Part shown: positions 22,135 to 32,607 of the stretch, one piece after another | Position numbering within the stretch: position 1 is the stretch's first letter | Layout of the letters: each line of letters begins with the position of its first letter | Assembly (NCBI GenBank): GCA_002013415.1 | Contig: MAEX01000006.1 | Span: forward strand, 186,001-250,000 | DNA length: 64,000 bases | Source: Mycobacterium sp. D16Q14 | GTDB taxonomy: Bacteria; Actinomycetota; Actinomycetes; Mycobacteriales; Mycobacteriaceae | Direction: 5' to 3' | Notes under the pieces: model-generated | What the model saw: the letters and a program-made list of their open reading frames with translations, nothing else | Databases searched by the model: none | Told to the model about the DNA's origin: nothing | Position numbers and translations under genes: made by a program

Positions 22135-22701
22135 GTGTCCGGGGCTCTTCGCGCCAGCGGCTCGTCGCCGGCCACCTCTCTGGTGCTCGGCGGAATTCGT
22201 TCGGGAAAGTCACGTTTCGCGGAGTCTCTGCTGCCCGCCTCGGGCCCCGTGCGATACCTGGCAACCGGGTCGTCGGTCCGTGAGGATGCCGAGTGGGCGC
22301 AAAGGGTTGCCACACACCGGTCTCGGCGTCCCGATCACTGGACAACCGCCGAAACAACGGATATCGCCGACGAGCTGCGCACGGGTGAGGCGGTGCCGAC
22401 CCTTATCGACGATCTCGGGGGTTGGCTGACCGCGCTGATGGACAGCCGCGGCGCCTGGGACCGTGGCGGCGAGGTCGTCACCGCCGATATCGGTGCGCTG
22501 GTCGACGCGATCGGCGCCTACTCCAGCGACCTGGTGATCGTGAGTCCGGAGGTCGGGCTGTCCATCGTCCCCGCCACCGCATCCGGGCGCCTGTTCGCCG
22601 ATCAGCTCGGAATCCTGAATCAGGCGGTGGCACAGCGCTGTCAGCGCGTGCTCTTGGTGGTGGCCGGCCAGCCGCTGGCGATCAAGGGAGCTACCGCGTG
22701 A
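22135..22701 (+). CDS. cobU: Adenosylcobinamide kinase / adenosylcobinamide-phosphate guanylyltransferase
   Basis: CobU phosphorylates adenosylcobinamide and then attaches GMP, activating it for nucleotide-loop assembly. The 188-residue product has Walker A GGIRSGKS (19-26), RYLATGSSV with [15 protein letters not shown] around the catalytic His, and [12 protein letters not shown]. The start is the GTG at 22135; a GTG near 22180 (LVLGGIRSG) is possible but would remove a normal lead-in. The cobT GTG overlaps its stop by 4 nt. In M. tuberculosis cobU lies elsewhere, as I recall, so this grouping is a lineage difference. Confidence 0.9.
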   Translation: MSGALRASGSSPATSLVLGGIRSGKSRFAESLLPASGPVRYLATGSSVREDAEWAQRVATHRSRRPDHWTTAETTDIADELRTGEAVPTLIDDLGGWLTALMDSRGAWDRGGEVVTADIGALVDAIGAYSSDLVIVSPEVGLSIVPATASGRLFADQLGILNQAVAQRCQRVLLVVAGQPLAIKGATA

Positions 22702-23762
22702 CCAGCGGCGAGGCGCCGCGATTCGCCCCGGTCTCGGCACCCAATCCGGATATCGCCGCCGCCGCCCGCGACCGGCAACGGCAACTCACCAAACCGGAGG
22801 GCGCGATGGGGCGGCTGGAAGAGCTCTCGGTGTGGGTATCGGCCTGCCAGAATCAGTGCCCCCCTACGACATTCCAACGGCCGAGGGTGGTCGTTTTCGC
22901 CGGTGATCACGGTGTGGCCTCCGGTGGTGTATCGGCCTATCCCCCGTCGGTAACAGCCCAGATGGTGCGGAACATCGATGCGGGTGGGGCCGCGGTCAAC
23001 GTGCTCGCCGCGCTCGCCGGGGCCAGCGTGCGCGTGGTCGACATTGCCGTCGATACCGATGGTTCATTGACCGAATCCCTGGCCGCCCACAAGATTCGCC
23101 GCTCCAGCGGCAACATCGCGGTGCAGGACGCCCTCACCATCGAGGAGACTCACGCCGCGCTGGCCGCCGGAATCGCCCTGGCCGACGCCGAGATCGATGG
23201 CGGAGCCGATCTGCTCATCGCGGGCGACATGGGCATCGGTAACACCACGCCGGCAACGGTCTTGGTGGCGGCCTTGACCGCCAGCGAGCCGGTGGCGGTG
23301 GTGGGTCGCGGCACCGGGGTCGACGACGCCGGCTGGGCACGTAAGACCGCCGCCGTGCGCGATGCGCTGCGCCGCACCAAGGATGTGCGCACCGACCCGG
23401 TCGCACTACTTAGTCGAGCAGGCGGTGCCGATCTGGCGGCAATCACCGGCTTCGTGGCGCACGCCGCGGTGCGGCGCACCCCCGTGTTGCTCGATGGGCT
23501 GGTGGTGACCGCGGCGGCATTGGTGGCCGAACAGCTCGCACCGGGGGCGCGACAGTGGTGGCTCGCCGGACATCGCTCCACCGAGCCCGCACATTCTCTT
23601 GCCCTGCAACGCCTTCGGCTGGAACCCGTATTGGATCTGCAGATGCGGCTGGGCGAGGGTTCCGGCGCGCTCGTCGCGCTGCCCGTCTTGCAGGCCGCCG
23701 CGGGCACGCTGGCCCAGATGGCGACGTTCGACGAGGCCCGAATCGACGGGCCAGGCACGTGA
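22698..23762 (+). CDS. cobT: Nicotinate-nucleotide--dimethylbenzimidazole phosphoribosyltransferase
   Basis: CobT makes alpha-ribazole phosphate, the lower-ligand nucleotide of cobalamin. The 354 residues contain [18 protein letters not shown] (base-binding region), [13 protein letters not shown] and the C-terminal [20 protein letters not shown] with the catalytic Glu. The GTG at 22698 lies in a GTGA overlap with cobU, and its TGA overlaps the cobS GTG, so cobU, cobT and cobS are translationally chained. Confidence 0.94.
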   Translation: MTSGEAPRFAPVSAPNPDIAAAARDRQRQLTKPEGAMGRLEELSVWVSACQNQCPPTTFQRPRVVVFAGDHGVASGGVSAYPPSVTAQMVRNIDAGGAAVNVLAALAGASVRVVDIAVDTDGSLTESLAAHKIRRSSGNIAVQDALTIEETHAALAAGIALADAEIDGGADLLIAGDMGIGNTTPATVLVAALTASEPVAVVGRGTGVDDAGWARKTAAVRDALRRTKDVRTDPVALLSRAGGADLAAITGFVAHAAVRRTPVLLDGLVVTAAALVAEQLAPGARQWWLAGHRSTEPAHSLALQRLRLEPVLDLQMRLGEGSGALVALPVLQAAAGTLAQMATFDEARIDGPGT

Positions 23763-24517
23763 ACCGGCTGCTGCGGCTACTCCGGCCCGTCGGCGGCGCA
23801 TTCGAGTTCGCCACCGTGGCACCGGTTCCCGCGCGGCTCGCCGGGTCGCTCTCGGGTCCGGTATTGGGAGCGCTACCGGTGGTAGGCGCCGCCCTGGGTG
23901 CGCTGGCCGCGGCCGTCAGCTGGATCATGCACTTCGCGTACATGGCGCCACTGGCCGGGCTGGCAGCGGTCACGGTGATGATCCTCGCGACGCGTGGACT
24001 GCATATCGACGGACTGTCCGACACCACGGACGGGCTGGGCTGTTACGGGCCACCGGAGCGCGCGCTCACCGTGATGCGCGATGGTTCGGCGGGACCGTTC
24101 GGGGTGGTGGCGGTCGTCATCGCCCTACTGGCGCAGACGTTGTCCTTCGGAGTGCTGGCTTCCCGGCAGGAGTGGCTGGCCATCGCGCTGGCGGTCGCGG
24201 TAGGACGGGTCAGCGCGGTCGTGGCGTGCCGCCGTGGGGTGCCCGGTGCCGCACACAGCGGCTTCGGTGCCAGAGTGGCCGGATCTCAACCACTGTGGCT
24301 CGCGGGAGTATGGGTGCTGGCGGCGATGGCCGTCGGCGTCATCGCACAGCCCTGGCGGCCGTGGCAGGGGCCGGCCGCGGTGGTCGTCGCGCTGGCCGTC
24401 GGCGCGCTCCTGGTACGCCATTGCGTACGCAGGTTCGGCGGCATCACGGGCGACGTGCTGGGCGCGAGCATCGAGGTGACCACCACACTGGCCGCGCTCG
24501 GGTTCACGGCTTCATGA
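23759..24517 (+). CDS. cobS: Adenosylcobinamide-GDP ribazoletransferase (cobalamin synthase)
   Basis: CobS is the integral-membrane enzyme that joins adenosylcobinamide-GDP with alpha-ribazole (phosphate) to finish cobalamin. The 252-residue product is highly hydrophobic with about six helices. It carries the family motif [37 protein letters not shown], whose Asp-rich part binds metal. The start is the GTG at 23759 overlapping the cobT stop. It is the last gene of the cluster. Confidence 0.94.
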   Translation: MNRLLRLLRPVGGAFEFATVAPVPARLAGSLSGPVLGALPVVGAALGALAAAVSWIMHFAYMAPLAGLAAVTVMILATRGLHIDGLSDTTDGLGCYGPPERALTVMRDGSAGPFGVVAVVIALLAQTLSFGVLASRQEWLAIALAVAVGRVSAVVACRRGVPGAAHSGFGARVAGSQPLWLAGVWVLAAMAVGVIAQPWRPWQGPAAVVVALAVGALLVRHCVRRFGGITGDVLGASIEVTTTLAALGFTAS

Positions 24518-24605
24518 CGCGACGACGAAAGATTCATCAAGAGTTCGTGGCCGTACCGGCCTGTGCGGTCGCGTTACCCGATGCAGTGGGCCACTATTCG
24601 AACCT

Positions 24606-26318
24606 ATGCCGCGCAACCCCGTGAACCCCGCCGGTGAGACACCGGATATGGGCATACCCGAGCCGATCGCCCGATCGATGTCGATGGCCGAGCAGTACGA
24701 GTGGCATCGCGGGTATCTAGGCCGTCACGCGGTGTCCCGCCGCAACTTCCTTCGCGGGTCGGCCGCGGCCGCTGCAGTCGCCGCACTGGGGGTATCACCG
24801 TTTGGGCGGCGTGCGTATGCGGACGACTCCCCCCTGAGCGTGGCCAGCAGGCGCGTCGGGTTCGGCGCCGACTCCTCCAGCCAGCTCAGCTTTTCCGGGC
24901 AGCTGTCCAGGAATCCGCACGGCACCAAGATCTTTCTTGACCACGGCCCCACGCCTGAACTCGGCGCCTCCCTGGAAGCCGAGGTCCGCAATCTGGTGAC
25001 ACAGATCCCGTCCAGCGACCATGGTGTGCTGGCTGCCGAACAGTTCTACGTCCACGCGCCCGTGCAGGGGATCGGCGGCGGTACTAAGCATTTTTACCGC
25101 TGGCGCAGCAGCGACGGGTTCCTCAGCGACACACGTTCGGCCGCGTCGGCCATGCCATCGGCGCGAAACGCGCTCGCCCCCTTCCGTTTCACCATGATGG
25201 GTGATCAGGGCACCGACGAGACTCCGTCACTCCCACCGGGTCTGCCCGCCGGTGAGTACGACGACAACTACTACAGCGCGGACAACGACCCTGCCGTGTC
25301 ACACACGCAGAACGTCTTGAACCAGATCATGGCGTGCCGACCCGATTTCCACATCTTGGCCGGCGATATCGCGTACGCGGACCCGTCAGGCATGGGGAGA
25401 AAGCCCCAGTTCGTGCCCTCCGGCGCCAAGCCCGCAACCGGGTTCGACAAGTACAACCCGTTTGTCTGGGATGTCTATCTGACATCCATCGAACCCAGCG
25501 CCTCCATCACACCGTGGATGTTCGCGACCGGTAACCACGACATGGAGGCGGCGTACGGAAACCACGGCTACGGCGGGCATCTGGCCCGTCTCGGTTTTCC
25601 CGGCAACGGCCCCGCCGGATGCCCCTCGGCGTACTCGTTCACCTACGGCAATGTCGCGGTGCTCTCGCTGGACGCCAACGATGTCTCGTATGAGATCCGG
25701 GCAAACACCGGCTACTCGGGTGGAGCCCAAACTGGTTGGGTGGGAAAAACTTTGGCGGCCTACCGCGCCAACCCGAACATCGACTTCATCGTGTGCTTTT
25801 TTCACCACTGCGCTTACTCGACGACCCTCTCGCATGCCAGCGACGGTGGCGTCCGCGACGCGTGGTGCGCGCTGTTCGACCACTATCAGGTGGATCTGGT
25901 ACTCCAAGGGCACAACCATGTGTTCGAGCGCACCGATCCCATTCGTGCGAGGCGACCGACCACAGAGGCCGGCGACAATTCCATCGTCTACCCGGAATCG
26001 GATGGCACCGTGTACTACACGGTGGGATCCGCGGGCCGGCCCCGTTACGACTTTCAGCCAGGCGAGCCCGAGGGATACCGTGGCCGCGAGCTCACCGACA
26101 CACTGGTTCCCAATAGCTATGTCTGGGCGCCCGACGGCAGTAAGCACGCCGAAGCGGTCACGTGGTCGCGGGTGCGCTATCGCAACTATGCGTTCATTCG
26201 TGTCGACGTGCGCCCCGGAACCTTCAGCAGCGAAATGGACGTCACCGCCGTCGACGAATACGGCCGCGCCTTCGACACGGTGACCTATCGCCGCCCCGTA
26301 CGCGCGGCGGCGCCTTAA
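24606..26318 (+). CDS. Tat-exported metallophosphoesterase, purple acid phosphatase-like
   Basis: The 570-residue protein begins with a long N-region and a twin-arginine signal (S44-R-R-N-F-L49, then an Ala-rich h-region, about 44-72), so it should be exported folded. A fibronectin-like N-domain leads to a metallophosphoesterase core: D200 (MGDQG), D254 and Y257 (GDIAY, the Tyr that colours purple acid phosphatases), N310-H311 (GNHD), H400/H401 and H436-x-H438 (GHNH). The expected metals are Fe3+ and Fe2+/Zn/Mn. It may scavenge phosphate from organic esters outside the membrane. Its TAA overlaps the ilvE stop as TTAA. Rv2577 is the closest tuberculosis type I can recall. Confidence 0.88.
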   Translation: MPRNPVNPAGETPDMGIPEPIARSMSMAEQYEWHRGYLGRHAVSRRNFLRGSAAAAAVAALGVSPFGRRAYADDSPLSVASRRVGFGADSSSQLSFSGQLSRNPHGTKIFLDHGPTPELGASLEAEVRNLVTQIPSSDHGVLAAEQFYVHAPVQGIGGGTKHFYRWRSSDGFLSDTRSAASAMPSARNALAPFRFTMMGDQGTDETPSLPPGLPAGEYDDNYYSADNDPAVSHTQNVLNQIMACRPDFHILAGDIAYADPSGMGRKPQFVPSGAKPATGFDKYNPFVWDVYLTSIEPSASITPWMFATGNHDMEAAYGNHGYGGHLARLGFPGNGPAGCPSAYSFTYGNVAVLSLDANDVSYEIRANTGYSGGAQTGWVGKTLAAYRANPNIDFIVCFFHHCAYSTTLSHASDGGVRDAWCALFDHYQVDLVLQGHNHVFERTDPIRARRPTTEAGDNSIVYPESDGTVYYTVGSAGRPRYDFQPGEPEGYRGRELTDTLVPNSYVWAPDGSKHAEAVTWSRVRYRNYAFIRVDVRPGTFSSEMDVTAVDEYGRAFDTVTYRRPVRAAAP

Positions 26319-27418
26319 CCGAGCTTGGTGATCCAGCCGTGGGTGTCGGCGAAGGTGCCGCGCTGAATTCCGGTCAACGTGTCGCGCAGCGCCATGGTCA
26401 CCTCACCCGGTTCCCCATCACCGATGGTGAACTCGCCACTTGAGTGCTTGACACGGCCAACCGGCGTGATGACCGCCGCGGTGCCGCAGGCGAACACCTC
26501 GGTGATCTCGCCGGAGGCTGCCTTCTTCTCCAGCTCGTCCACATCGATCTTGCGTTCCTCGATGGCGAAACCGGCGTCGGAGGCCAGCTGCAACAAGGAC
26601 TTCCGGGTGACACCGGGCAGCAGTGAACCCGACAATTCGGGAGTCACCAGGCGAGCCTCGCCATCGCGACCGAACACGAAGAACAGGTTCATGCCACCCA
26701 TTTCTTCGATGTACCGGCGCTCGATGGCATCGAGCCACACCACCTGATCGCAGCCCTCGTCGGCGGCCTGCGCCTGGGCGACCAGCGAGGCGGCGTAGTT
26801 GCCACCCGTCTTGGCCGCGCCGATTCCGCCGGGTGCGGCGCGCACGTACTCATGCGAAAGCCACACGCTGACCGGCTTGATGCCCTGCGAAAAGTACGCA
26901 CCTGCCGGTGAGGCGATGAGCAGGTATCGGTATTCGGCGGCGGGCCGCACCCCAAGGCCCGCCTCGGTGGCGATGATGAACGGCCGCAAATACAGCGATT
27001 CCTCGCCGCCGCCCGGCGGCACCCAGTCCGCGTCGACGGCAATGAGCTGGCGCAGCGATTCGACGAACAGCTCTTGCGGCAGCTCGGGGATGGCGATGCG
27101 GCGGCAGGACTGGATCATCCGTTCGGCGTTAGCCTCGGGCCGGAACGCGGCGATGGTCCCGTCGGGTTGACGGTACGCCTTGAGCCCCTCGAAGACCTCC
27201 TGCGCGTAGTGCAACACGATGGCGGACGGGTCAAGAGTGATGGGGCCGTAGGGCACCACTTGCGCATTGTGCCAACCGTTTTCGGTGTTCCAGTCGATGG
27301 ACACCATGTGGTCGGTGAAATACTTCCCGAAGCCCGGCGCGGCCAGTACCTCAGCCCGACGCGCCGGGCTGGCCGGTGACGGGTTGAGTTGCCGGGTGAA
27401 CTCGGGGAGCGGATTCAT
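26315..27418 (-). CDS. ilvE: Branched-chain amino acid aminotransferase
   Basis: IlvE carries out the last step of leucine, isoleucine and valine synthesis and the first of their breakdown, with PLP. The 367-residue fold-type IV protein has the Schiff-base lysine K203 in [11 protein letters not shown], plus [22 protein letters not shown]. The ATG at 27418 yields the family length (368 in M. tuberculosis). A TAGACT -10 lies 7 nt upstream. It converges on the phosphatase gene with a shared TTAA stop. Confidence 0.94.
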   Translation of the reverse strand: MNPLPEFTRQLNPSPASPARRAEVLAAPGFGKYFTDHMVSIDWNTENGWHNAQVVPYGPITLDPSAIVLHYAQEVFEGLKAYRQPDGTIAAFRPEANAERMIQSCRRIAIPELPQELFVESLRQLIAVDADWVPPGGGEESLYLRPFIIATEAGLGVRPAAEYRYLLIASPAGAYFSQGIKPVSVWLSHEYVRAAPGGIGAAKTGGNYAASLVAQAQAADEGCDQVVWLDAIERRYIEEMGGMNLFFVFGRDGEARLVTPELSGSLLPGVTRKSLLQLASDAGFAIEERKIDVDELEKKAASGEITEVFACGTAAVITPVGRVKHSSGEFTIGDGEPGEVTMALRDTLTGIQRGTFADTHGWITKLG

Positions 27419-27425
27419 GCTCGGC

Positions 27426-27431
27426 AGTCTA
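27426..27431 (-). promoter_or_regulatory. Candidate leaderless -10 for ilvE
   Basis: TAGACT on the minus strand ends 7 nt before the ilvE ATG. No Shine-Dalgarno is visible. Confidence 0.42.
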
Positions 27432-27460
27432 GCTGTCCGATGTCGCCACATCCGAACCCA

Positions 27461-28555
27461 TTATCCGACGTTGACGTCCACGAACGGCGGCTTGACGACC
27501 TCGCATTCGATCTCCCGGCCACGCACGTCGACAGCGACGGTGTCCCCGTCGGCGATCTGAGCGGAGGTGTCCAGCAAGGCCAGAGCGATACCGGTCTTGA
27601 GGGTCGGCGAGAAGGTGCCCGAGGTGGTCACCCCCACCGACTGGCCACCCGAGAGCACCGTGAGATCGGGGCGCAACACGCCCCGGCCGGTGGCTCGCAG
27701 GCCGCGCAGGGTACGGCGCGGACCCTCCGCCTTCTCTTGAGTGAGGGCATCACGGCCCCAGAACGCGTCCTTCTTCCAGCCGACGGCCCATCCGGCCCGG
27801 GCCTGGACCGGGCTGATGTCGGCGGAGAGCTCATGCCCGTGCAGCGGATAACCCATCTCGGTGCGCAGCGTGTCGCGTGCGCCCAGACCGGCAAGCTGAC
27901 CGCCCGCCGCGGTGATCGCCGGCAGCAGCGCATCGAACACCGCACCGGCAGCGTCCCAGGACGGCAGCAGCTCGTAGCCGTGTTCCCCGGTGTAGCCGGT
28001 CCGGCACACGCGCACTGGCAGACCGTCGAGCGTCGCGTCCGCGTAGGCCATGTATTCCATATCCGTTGGCAGTCCGAGCCCTTGCAGCACATCCGCCGAC
28101 TTGGGCCCCTGCACGGCCAGCACCGCGTAGTCGCGGTGCTGGTTGGTGATGGTGATGCCCTCGGGGGCCTTCTCCTGCAGAGCGGCCACCACCGCGGCCG
28201 TGTTGGCGGCATTGGGCACCAGGAAGATCTCGTCATCGGAGACGTAGTAGGCGATGAGGTCGTCGACGACACCCCCGGTCTCAGTGCAACACAAGGTGTA
28301 CTGGGCCTTGCCCGGTCCAATCTTGTTGAGATCGTTGGTAAAGCACGTATTGATGAAGGCTGCGGCGCCCGGTCCGCGCACCAGCGCCTTACCCAGGTGG
28401 CTCACGTCGAACAGGCCGACAGCCTCGCGGGTAGCGGTGTGCTCCCCCACTGTGCCGGCGTATGACACCGGCATGTTCCAGCCCCCGAATTCAGCGAAGG
28501 TGGCGCCCTGCGCGGCGTGCCGATCGTGAAGTGGGCCGAGTAACAGATCCGTCAT
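27461..28555 (-). CDS. gcvT: Glycine cleavage system T protein (aminomethyltransferase)
   Basis: GcvT takes the aminomethyl group from lipoylated H protein and passes the methylene to tetrahydrofolate, releasing ammonia. The 364 residues include [45 protein letters not shown] and the folate-site motif [20 protein letters not shown]. The ATG at 28555 is chosen; a GTG 9 nt upstream is in frame. TAGGGT lies 7 nt before the ATG. No gcvP or gcvH is in the window. It is divergent from pepB. Confidence 0.94.
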   Translation of the reverse strand: MTDLLLGPLHDRHAAQGATFAEFGGWNMPVSYAGTVGEHTATREAVGLFDVSHLGKALVRGPGAAAFINTCFTNDLNKIGPGKAQYTLCCTETGGVVDDLIAYYVSDDEIFLVPNAANTAAVVAALQEKAPEGITITNQHRDYAVLAVQGPKSADVLQGLGLPTDMEYMAYADATLDGLPVRVCRTGYTGEHGYELLPSWDAAGAVFDALLPAITAAGGQLAGLGARDTLRTEMGYPLHGHELSADISPVQARAGWAVGWKKDAFWGRDALTQEKAEGPRRTLRGLRATGRGVLRPDLTVLSGGQSVGVTTSGTFSPTLKTGIALALLDTSAQIADGDTVAVDVRGREIECEVVKPPFVDVNVG

Positions 28556-28562
28556 GGCGTTC

Positions 28563-28597
28563 ACCCTAATTGGCGCATCATTCGCTTTCACTAGGCT
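28563..28597. promoter_or_regulatory. Divergent promoters between gcvT and pepB
   Basis: Minus-strand TAGGGT (28568-28563) lies 7 nt from the gcvT ATG. Plus-strand TAGGCT (28592-28597) lies 8 nt from the pepB ATG at 28606. Both look like leaderless or near-leaderless -10 elements in a 50-nt divergent gap. Confidence 0.4.
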
Positions 28598-28605
28598 GTG
28601 AGCCT

Positions 28606-30114
28606 ATGAGCGCATACACGGCACCTTCGTTCACCCTGGCCACATCCATTCCGCAGCGCGGGGTCTCCGCGGCAGTGCTGCTCGTGGGCGTGCGCCCCAG
28701 CGAGAAGGAATCCGACAAGGGCCCCAAGGTGGTCGACGCCCAGCTGCTGGACAAGGCGGCCGTCAAGTCCATCGAGGCCGCGCTCAAGGCAGTCGGGGCA
28801 ACTGGCTCGGCCGAGCAGCTCACCCGGGTGGTCGTGGACGGGCTGCCGGTGGCCAGTGTGCTCGCGGTAGGACTGGGCAAGGCCGACACCGCCGAGTCCA
28901 TCCGTCGCGCCGCCGGAGTCGCCGCACGGTCACTCGACAGCGTCGAAACCCTGGTGACCACGCTGTCCGCGCAGGATGTCGACGCCACCGTGCAGGGGCT
29001 TGTGCTGGGCGGGTACCGCTTCGCGGAATTCCGCAGCGCCAAGACGGCACCGAAGGATGCCGGGCTGCAGAAGGTTACGTTGCTCGTCGGCGACAAGGGG
29101 CGCGCGCAGAAGGACGCCATGGAGCGCGGTGCCGCCGTCGCCGCTGCTGTCGTGATTGCCCGCGATCTGGTGAATACTCCGCCCAGCCACCTGTTCCCGG
29201 CCGAATTCGCCAAGCGCGCAAAAACGTTGGCGACGGCCGAGGGTATCGAGGTCGAGGTCCTCGACGAGAAGGAACTGGCCAAGGGCGGCTACGGCGGTGT
29301 CGTGGGAGTGGGCAAGGGCTCCTCGCGCCAGCCGCGCCTGGTGCGATTGACCTATCGCGGCGCGAAGGGAAAGAAAGCCAAGACGGTCGCTCTGGTGGGC
29401 AAGGGCATCACCTTCGACACGGGCGGCATCTCAATCAAGCCGGCCGGCGGTATGGAGAACATGACCTCCGATATGGGTGGGGCGGCAGCGGTTATCGCGG
29501 TCACCCTGCTGGCGGCCCGCCGGCAGTTGCCGATCGACGTGATCGCGACGGTACCCATGGCCGAGAACATGCCGTCCTCGACGGCGCAGCGTCCCGGTGA
29601 CGTGTTGACCCATCTCGACGGCACCACCGTCGAGGTGATCAACACCGACGCCGAGGGCCGCCTGATCCTCGCTGACGCGATCGTGCGGGCCTGCCAGGAC
29701 GAGCCCGATTACCTGATCGACACCGCAACGCTGACCGGTGCGCAGGTGGTGGCGCTGGGTACGCGCACCCCCGGCGTGATGGGCACCGACGAGTTCCGGG
29801 ACCGGGTGTCGTCGATCTCGCAGTCCGTGGGCGAGAACGGCTGGGCCATGCCGCTCCCCGAGGAACTGCGCGACGATCTCAAGTCCCGGGTGGCCGACCT
29901 GGCGAACGTCACCAATCACCGCAACGGCGGCATGCTGGCGGCCGGATTGTACCTGCGCGAGTTCGTCGCCGACGGCGTGCAATGGGCACATATCGACGTC
30001 GCGGGCCCGGCGTTCAACACCGGCGGACCGTGGGGCTACATCTCCAAGGGCGGCACCGGTGTGCCGGTGCGGACCATCTTCGGGGTGCTGGAAGACATCG
30101 TCGAGAACGGGTAA
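28606..30114 (+). CDS. pepB: Leucyl (cytosol) aminopeptidase, M17 family
   Basis: This dizinc or dimanganese aminopeptidase removes N-terminal residues and serves peptide turnover and possibly glutathione or mycothiol conjugate processing. The 502-residue product has the variable N-terminal domain (1-170) and the M17 catalytic domain with [16 protein letters not shown] and the signature NTDAEGRL at 346-353. The ATG at 28606 replaces an upstream in-frame start at 28570 that overlaps the promoter. Confidence 0.93.
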   Translation: MSAYTAPSFTLATSIPQRGVSAAVLLVGVRPSEKESDKGPKVVDAQLLDKAAVKSIEAALKAVGATGSAEQLTRVVVDGLPVASVLAVGLGKADTAESIRRAAGVAARSLDSVETLVTTLSAQDVDATVQGLVLGGYRFAEFRSAKTAPKDAGLQKVTLLVGDKGRAQKDAMERGAAVAAAVVIARDLVNTPPSHLFPAEFAKRAKTLATAEGIEVEVLDEKELAKGGYGGVVGVGKGSSRQPRLVRLTYRGAKGKKAKTVALVGKGITFDTGGISIKPAGGMENMTSDMGGAAAVIAVTLLAARRQLPIDVIATVPMAENMPSSTAQRPGDVLTHLDGTTVEVINTDAEGRLILADAIVRACQDEPDYLIDTATLTGAQVVALGTRTPGVMGTDEFRDRVSSISQSVGENGWAMPLPEELRDDLKSRVADLANVTNHRNGGMLAAGLYLREFVADGVQWAHIDVAGPAFNTGGPWGYISKGGTGVPVRTIFGVLEDIVENG

Positions 30115-30120
30115 GCGCCG

Positions 30121-30462
30121 CTAGGCGCCTTCCTCGGCCGCGCGGCGCTTGAGGATTCGCTGCCGGGCGTCGTAATCACGTTTGCGTTGCGGGTACCCGG
30201 TGCGATGTACGTCGTACACGGGGATCTTGAGTCTCTCGGAGATTCGCCGCGCGCCCGCTACCCCGCCGACGCGGCGGCGAGTCCACTCACCATCACCCGC
30301 GATGAGAATCACGGTGACGTCGGAGAAGTTGGTTTGCGGTTCGACGTAGGCCTCCACGCCGGTGCGCGCCGCCGCCCAGGCCGCGAGGTAGCGCACGTCG
30401 TCATTCGTGCCCTGTGTGGTCCGCCCCCCGCGTTTGCTTCGAAAGGCGTCGATCCATGCCAT
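30121..30462 (-). CDS. Conserved actinobacterial protein of unknown function
   Basis: The 113-residue protein begins AWIDAFRSKRGGRTTQGTNDDVRYLAAWAAARTGVEAYVEPQT. A central strand-rich stretch (VTVILIAGDGEWTRRRVGG) and a basic C-terminus (GYPQRKRDYDARQRILKRR) follow. I recognise it as a family conserved across mycobacteria and relatives, sometimes labelled oxidoreductase, but no cofactor site is visible and I do not accept that label. It is convergent with pepB (6 nt) and 36 nt upstream of nothing else on its strand, so probably monocistronic. Confidence 0.72.
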   Translation of the reverse strand: MAWIDAFRSKRGGRTTQGTNDDVRYLAAWAAARTGVEAYVEPQTNFSDVTVILIAGDGEWTRRRVGGVAGARRISERLKIPVYDVHRTGYPQRKRDYDARQRILKRRAAEEGA

Positions 30463-30498
30463 TCGCCCATGGTGCCAGCTAATCCTGAGATCGTGCTG

Positions 30499-30729
30499 TC
30501 ATCCGACCGAGAATCGCTTCAGTCTGCTGGTCTGCCCGGCAACGAGCCGCACCGTCGATTTCGGCACGTCCAAATACTCGGCAAGCAACGCGACGGCAGC
30601 CTTGTTGGCTTTGCCGTCGATCGCCGGCTCCCGCACAAAGAGGGTCAACGCGCCGTCGTCGGCAACCTCGACAGCGGGCCCCTTGCGGCTGCCGGGCTTG
30701 ATGACGCAGACGACTGTGCGCACACTCAC
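30499..30729 (-). CDS. YggU/DUF167 family small protein
   Basis: From the GTG at 30729 the product has 76 residues: RTVVCVIKPGSRKGP, FVREPAIDGKANKAAVALLAEYL and VRLVAGQTSRLKRFSV. These are the DUF167 (YggU) signatures, including GKAN and the G-x-x-S-R-x-K end. The biochemical role is unknown. The open frame runs upstream to 30822, but the extra 31 residues are not family-like. GAAGGGTGA provides a plausible Shine-Dalgarno. Confidence 0.82.
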   Translation of the reverse strand: MSVRTVVCVIKPGSRKGPAVEVADDGALTLFVREPAIDGKANKAAVALLAEYLDVPKSTVRLVAGQTSRLKRFSVG

Positions 30730-30864
30730 CCTTCGATCTTGGACCCGGGCAGGCGCGCCGTTCCACTCAGTGACAGGATTGACCCGCTGGCCACGTCGCT
30801 GTGGTAAGCCAGATATGTCCACATTGTGTGCGCCGCTATCGGAACCTTTTCAGGAGTGGAAACC

Positions 30865-32604
30865 ATGGCCTTCTCCGTCCAGATGCCCGCCCTCGGTGAG
30901 AGCGTGACCGAAGGGACGGTGACACGGTGGCTCAAGCAAGAGGGCGACACGGTCCAAGTCGACGAGCCATTGCTCGAGGTCTCCACCGACAAGGTGGACA
31001 CCGAGATCCCCGCTCCCACTTCGGGTGTGCTGACCAAGATCAGCGCCCGTGAGGACGACACCGTCGAGATCGGTGGCGAATTGGGTGTGATCAGCGAGGC
31101 TGGAGAAGCAGCGTCTGCCCCGGCAGAGGCAGCGCCCGCGGCCGCGCCGGCCGCGCCCGCTCCGGAACCTGCACCGGCGCCGACACCGGCACCAGCTGCC
31201 GCTCCGGCACCCGCAGCCGCCGCCCCTCCGGCGGGCCCCGGCACCTCGGTCACGATGCCCGAGCTCGGTGAGTCTGTCACCGAGGGCACCGTGACCCGCT
31301 GGCTCAAGAAGGTCGGCGACGAGGTCGGGGTGGATGAGCCGCTCGTCGAGGTATCCACGGACAAGGTCGACACGGAGATTCCGTCCCCGGTCGCCGGTGT
31401 GCTGCTGAGCATCTCGGCCAATGAGGACGACACCGTCGCCGTGGGTGGCGAACTCGCCGTTGTCGGGGCCGCTGGTGCTGCTCCCGCCGCAGCTCCGGCA
31501 CCCGCTCCTGCCGCACCTCCTGCTCCCGCGGCAGCTCCGGCACCCGCTCCTGCCGCACCTCCTGCTCCCGCGGCAGCTCCGGCACCCGCTCCTGCCGCAC
31601 CTCCTGCTCCCGCGGCAGCTCCGGCACCCGCTCCTGCCGCTCCGGCGCCCGTCGCCGTCGACGGCGCAAGCGATAACCCGTACGTCACGCCGCTGGTGCG
31701 CAAGCTCGCCGCCGAGAACAACGTGGACCTGTCCGCGCTGACCGGCAGCGGTGTGGGCGGACGCATCCGTAAGCAGGACGTCCTGGCCGCCGCCGAAGCC
31801 GCCAAAGCTCCCGCCCCGGCGGCAGCTGCTCCCGCGGCGCCTGCGCCATCGGCTCCGGCAGCTCCGGCTGCGCTGGCACACCTGCGTGGAACCACGCAGA
31901 AGGCCAACCGGATTCGCCAGCTGACCGCCAAGAAGACGCGCGAGTCGCTGCAGCAGACCGCACAGCTGACGCAGACCCACGAGGTCGATGTCACCAAGAT
32001 CACGGCTCTGCGTGCTCGCGCCAAGGCCACCTTCACCGAGCGCGAGGGCGTCAACCTGACCTTCCTGCCCTTCTTCGCCAAGGCCGCGGTCGAGGCGCTC
32101 AAGGCGCACCCGAACGTCAACGCGAGCTACAACGAAGACACCAAGGAGATCACCTACTTCGACGCCGAGCACCTGGGTATCGCGGTCGACACCGATCAGG
32201 GGCTGCTGTCTCCGGTGATCCACAATGCCGGTGACCTGTCGCTGGCCGGGCTGGCCCGTGCCATCGCCGATATCGCCGGTCGCGCACGTTCGGGGAACCT
32301 CAAGCCCGACGAGCTCGCCGGCGGCACCTTCACCATCACCAACATCGGCAGCCAAGGTGCGCTGTTCGATACCCCGATCCTGGTGCCGCCGCAGGCCGCC
32401 ATGCTCGGCACTGGTGCAATCGTGAAGCGTCCCAGGGTTATCCGTGACGACGCGGGCAACGAGTCGATTGGCATCCGGTCGATCTGCTACCTGCCACTGA
32501 CCTACGATCACCGCCTGATCGACGGAGCCGACGCGGGGCGGTTCCTCACCACGATCAAACATCGCCTGGAAGAGGGGGCTTTCGAGGCGGACCTGGGTCT
32601 GTAG
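30865..32604 (+). CDS. dlaT: Dihydrolipoamide acyltransferase E2 (DlaT/SucB) with two lipoyl domains
   Basis: E2 is the core of pyruvate dehydrogenase in mycobacteria and also serves the peroxynitrite reductase pathway. The 579 residues have lipoyl domain 1 (K43 in STDKVDTE), an Ala/Pro hinge, lipoyl domain 2 (K167), and a second hinge made of tandem 14-residue units. The peripheral subunit-binding domain ([20 protein letters not shown]) and the catalytic domain with YDHRLIDG (H549, D553) follow. CAGGAGTG lies upstream of the ATG at 30865. The lipoate genes lipB and lipA follow 0.9 kb downstream in the same direction, supplying its cofactor. Rv2215 matches by position. Confidence 0.94.
   Translation: MAFSVQMPALGESVTEGTVTRWLKQEGDTVQVDEPLLEVSTDKVDTEIPAPTSGVLTKISAREDDTVEIGGELGVISEAGEAASAPAEAAPAAAPAAPAPEPAPAPTPAPAAAPAPAAAAPPAGPGTSVTMPELGESVTEGTVTRWLKKVGDEVGVDEPLVEVSTDKVDTEIPSPVAGVLLSISANEDDTVAVGGELAVVGAAGAAPAAAPAPAPAAPPAPAAAPAPAPAAPPAPAAAPAPAPAAPPAPAAAPAPAPAAPAPVAVDGASDNPYVTPLVRKLAAENNVDLSALTGSGVGGRIRKQDVLAAAEAAKAPAPAAAAPAAPAPSAPAAPAALAHLRGTTQKANRIRQLTAKKTRESLQQTAQLTQTHEVDVTKITALRARAKATFTEREGVNLTFLPFFAKAAVEALKAHPNVNASYNEDTKEITYFDAEHLGIAVDTDQGLLSPVIHNAGDLSLAGLARAIADIAGRARSGNLKPDELAGGTFTITNIGSQGALFDTPILVPPQAAMLGTGAIVKRPRVIRDDAGNESIGIRSICYLPLTYDHRLIDGADAGRFLTTIKHRLEEGAFEADLGL
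31501..31626 (+). repeat. 42-bp tandem repeat, three identical copies, in the dlaT hinge
   Basis: The 42-base unit beginning CCCGCTCCTGCCGCACCTCC occurs at 31501-31542, 31543-31584 and 31585-31626 without a mismatch. A near-copy remnant flanks it on the left (from about 31481) and a 14-base partial copy on the right. The unit encodes 14 Ala/Pro residues in frame, so gain or loss of a copy changes hinge length without a frameshift. Confidence 0.9.
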
Positions 32605-32607
32605 CTC

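Noticed and set aside
30850..32562. 570-codon open frame antisense to dlaT
   Set aside because: It mirrors the GC-rich third positions and the 42-bp repeat of dlaT, has no family motifs, and is covered by an unmistakable E2 gene.
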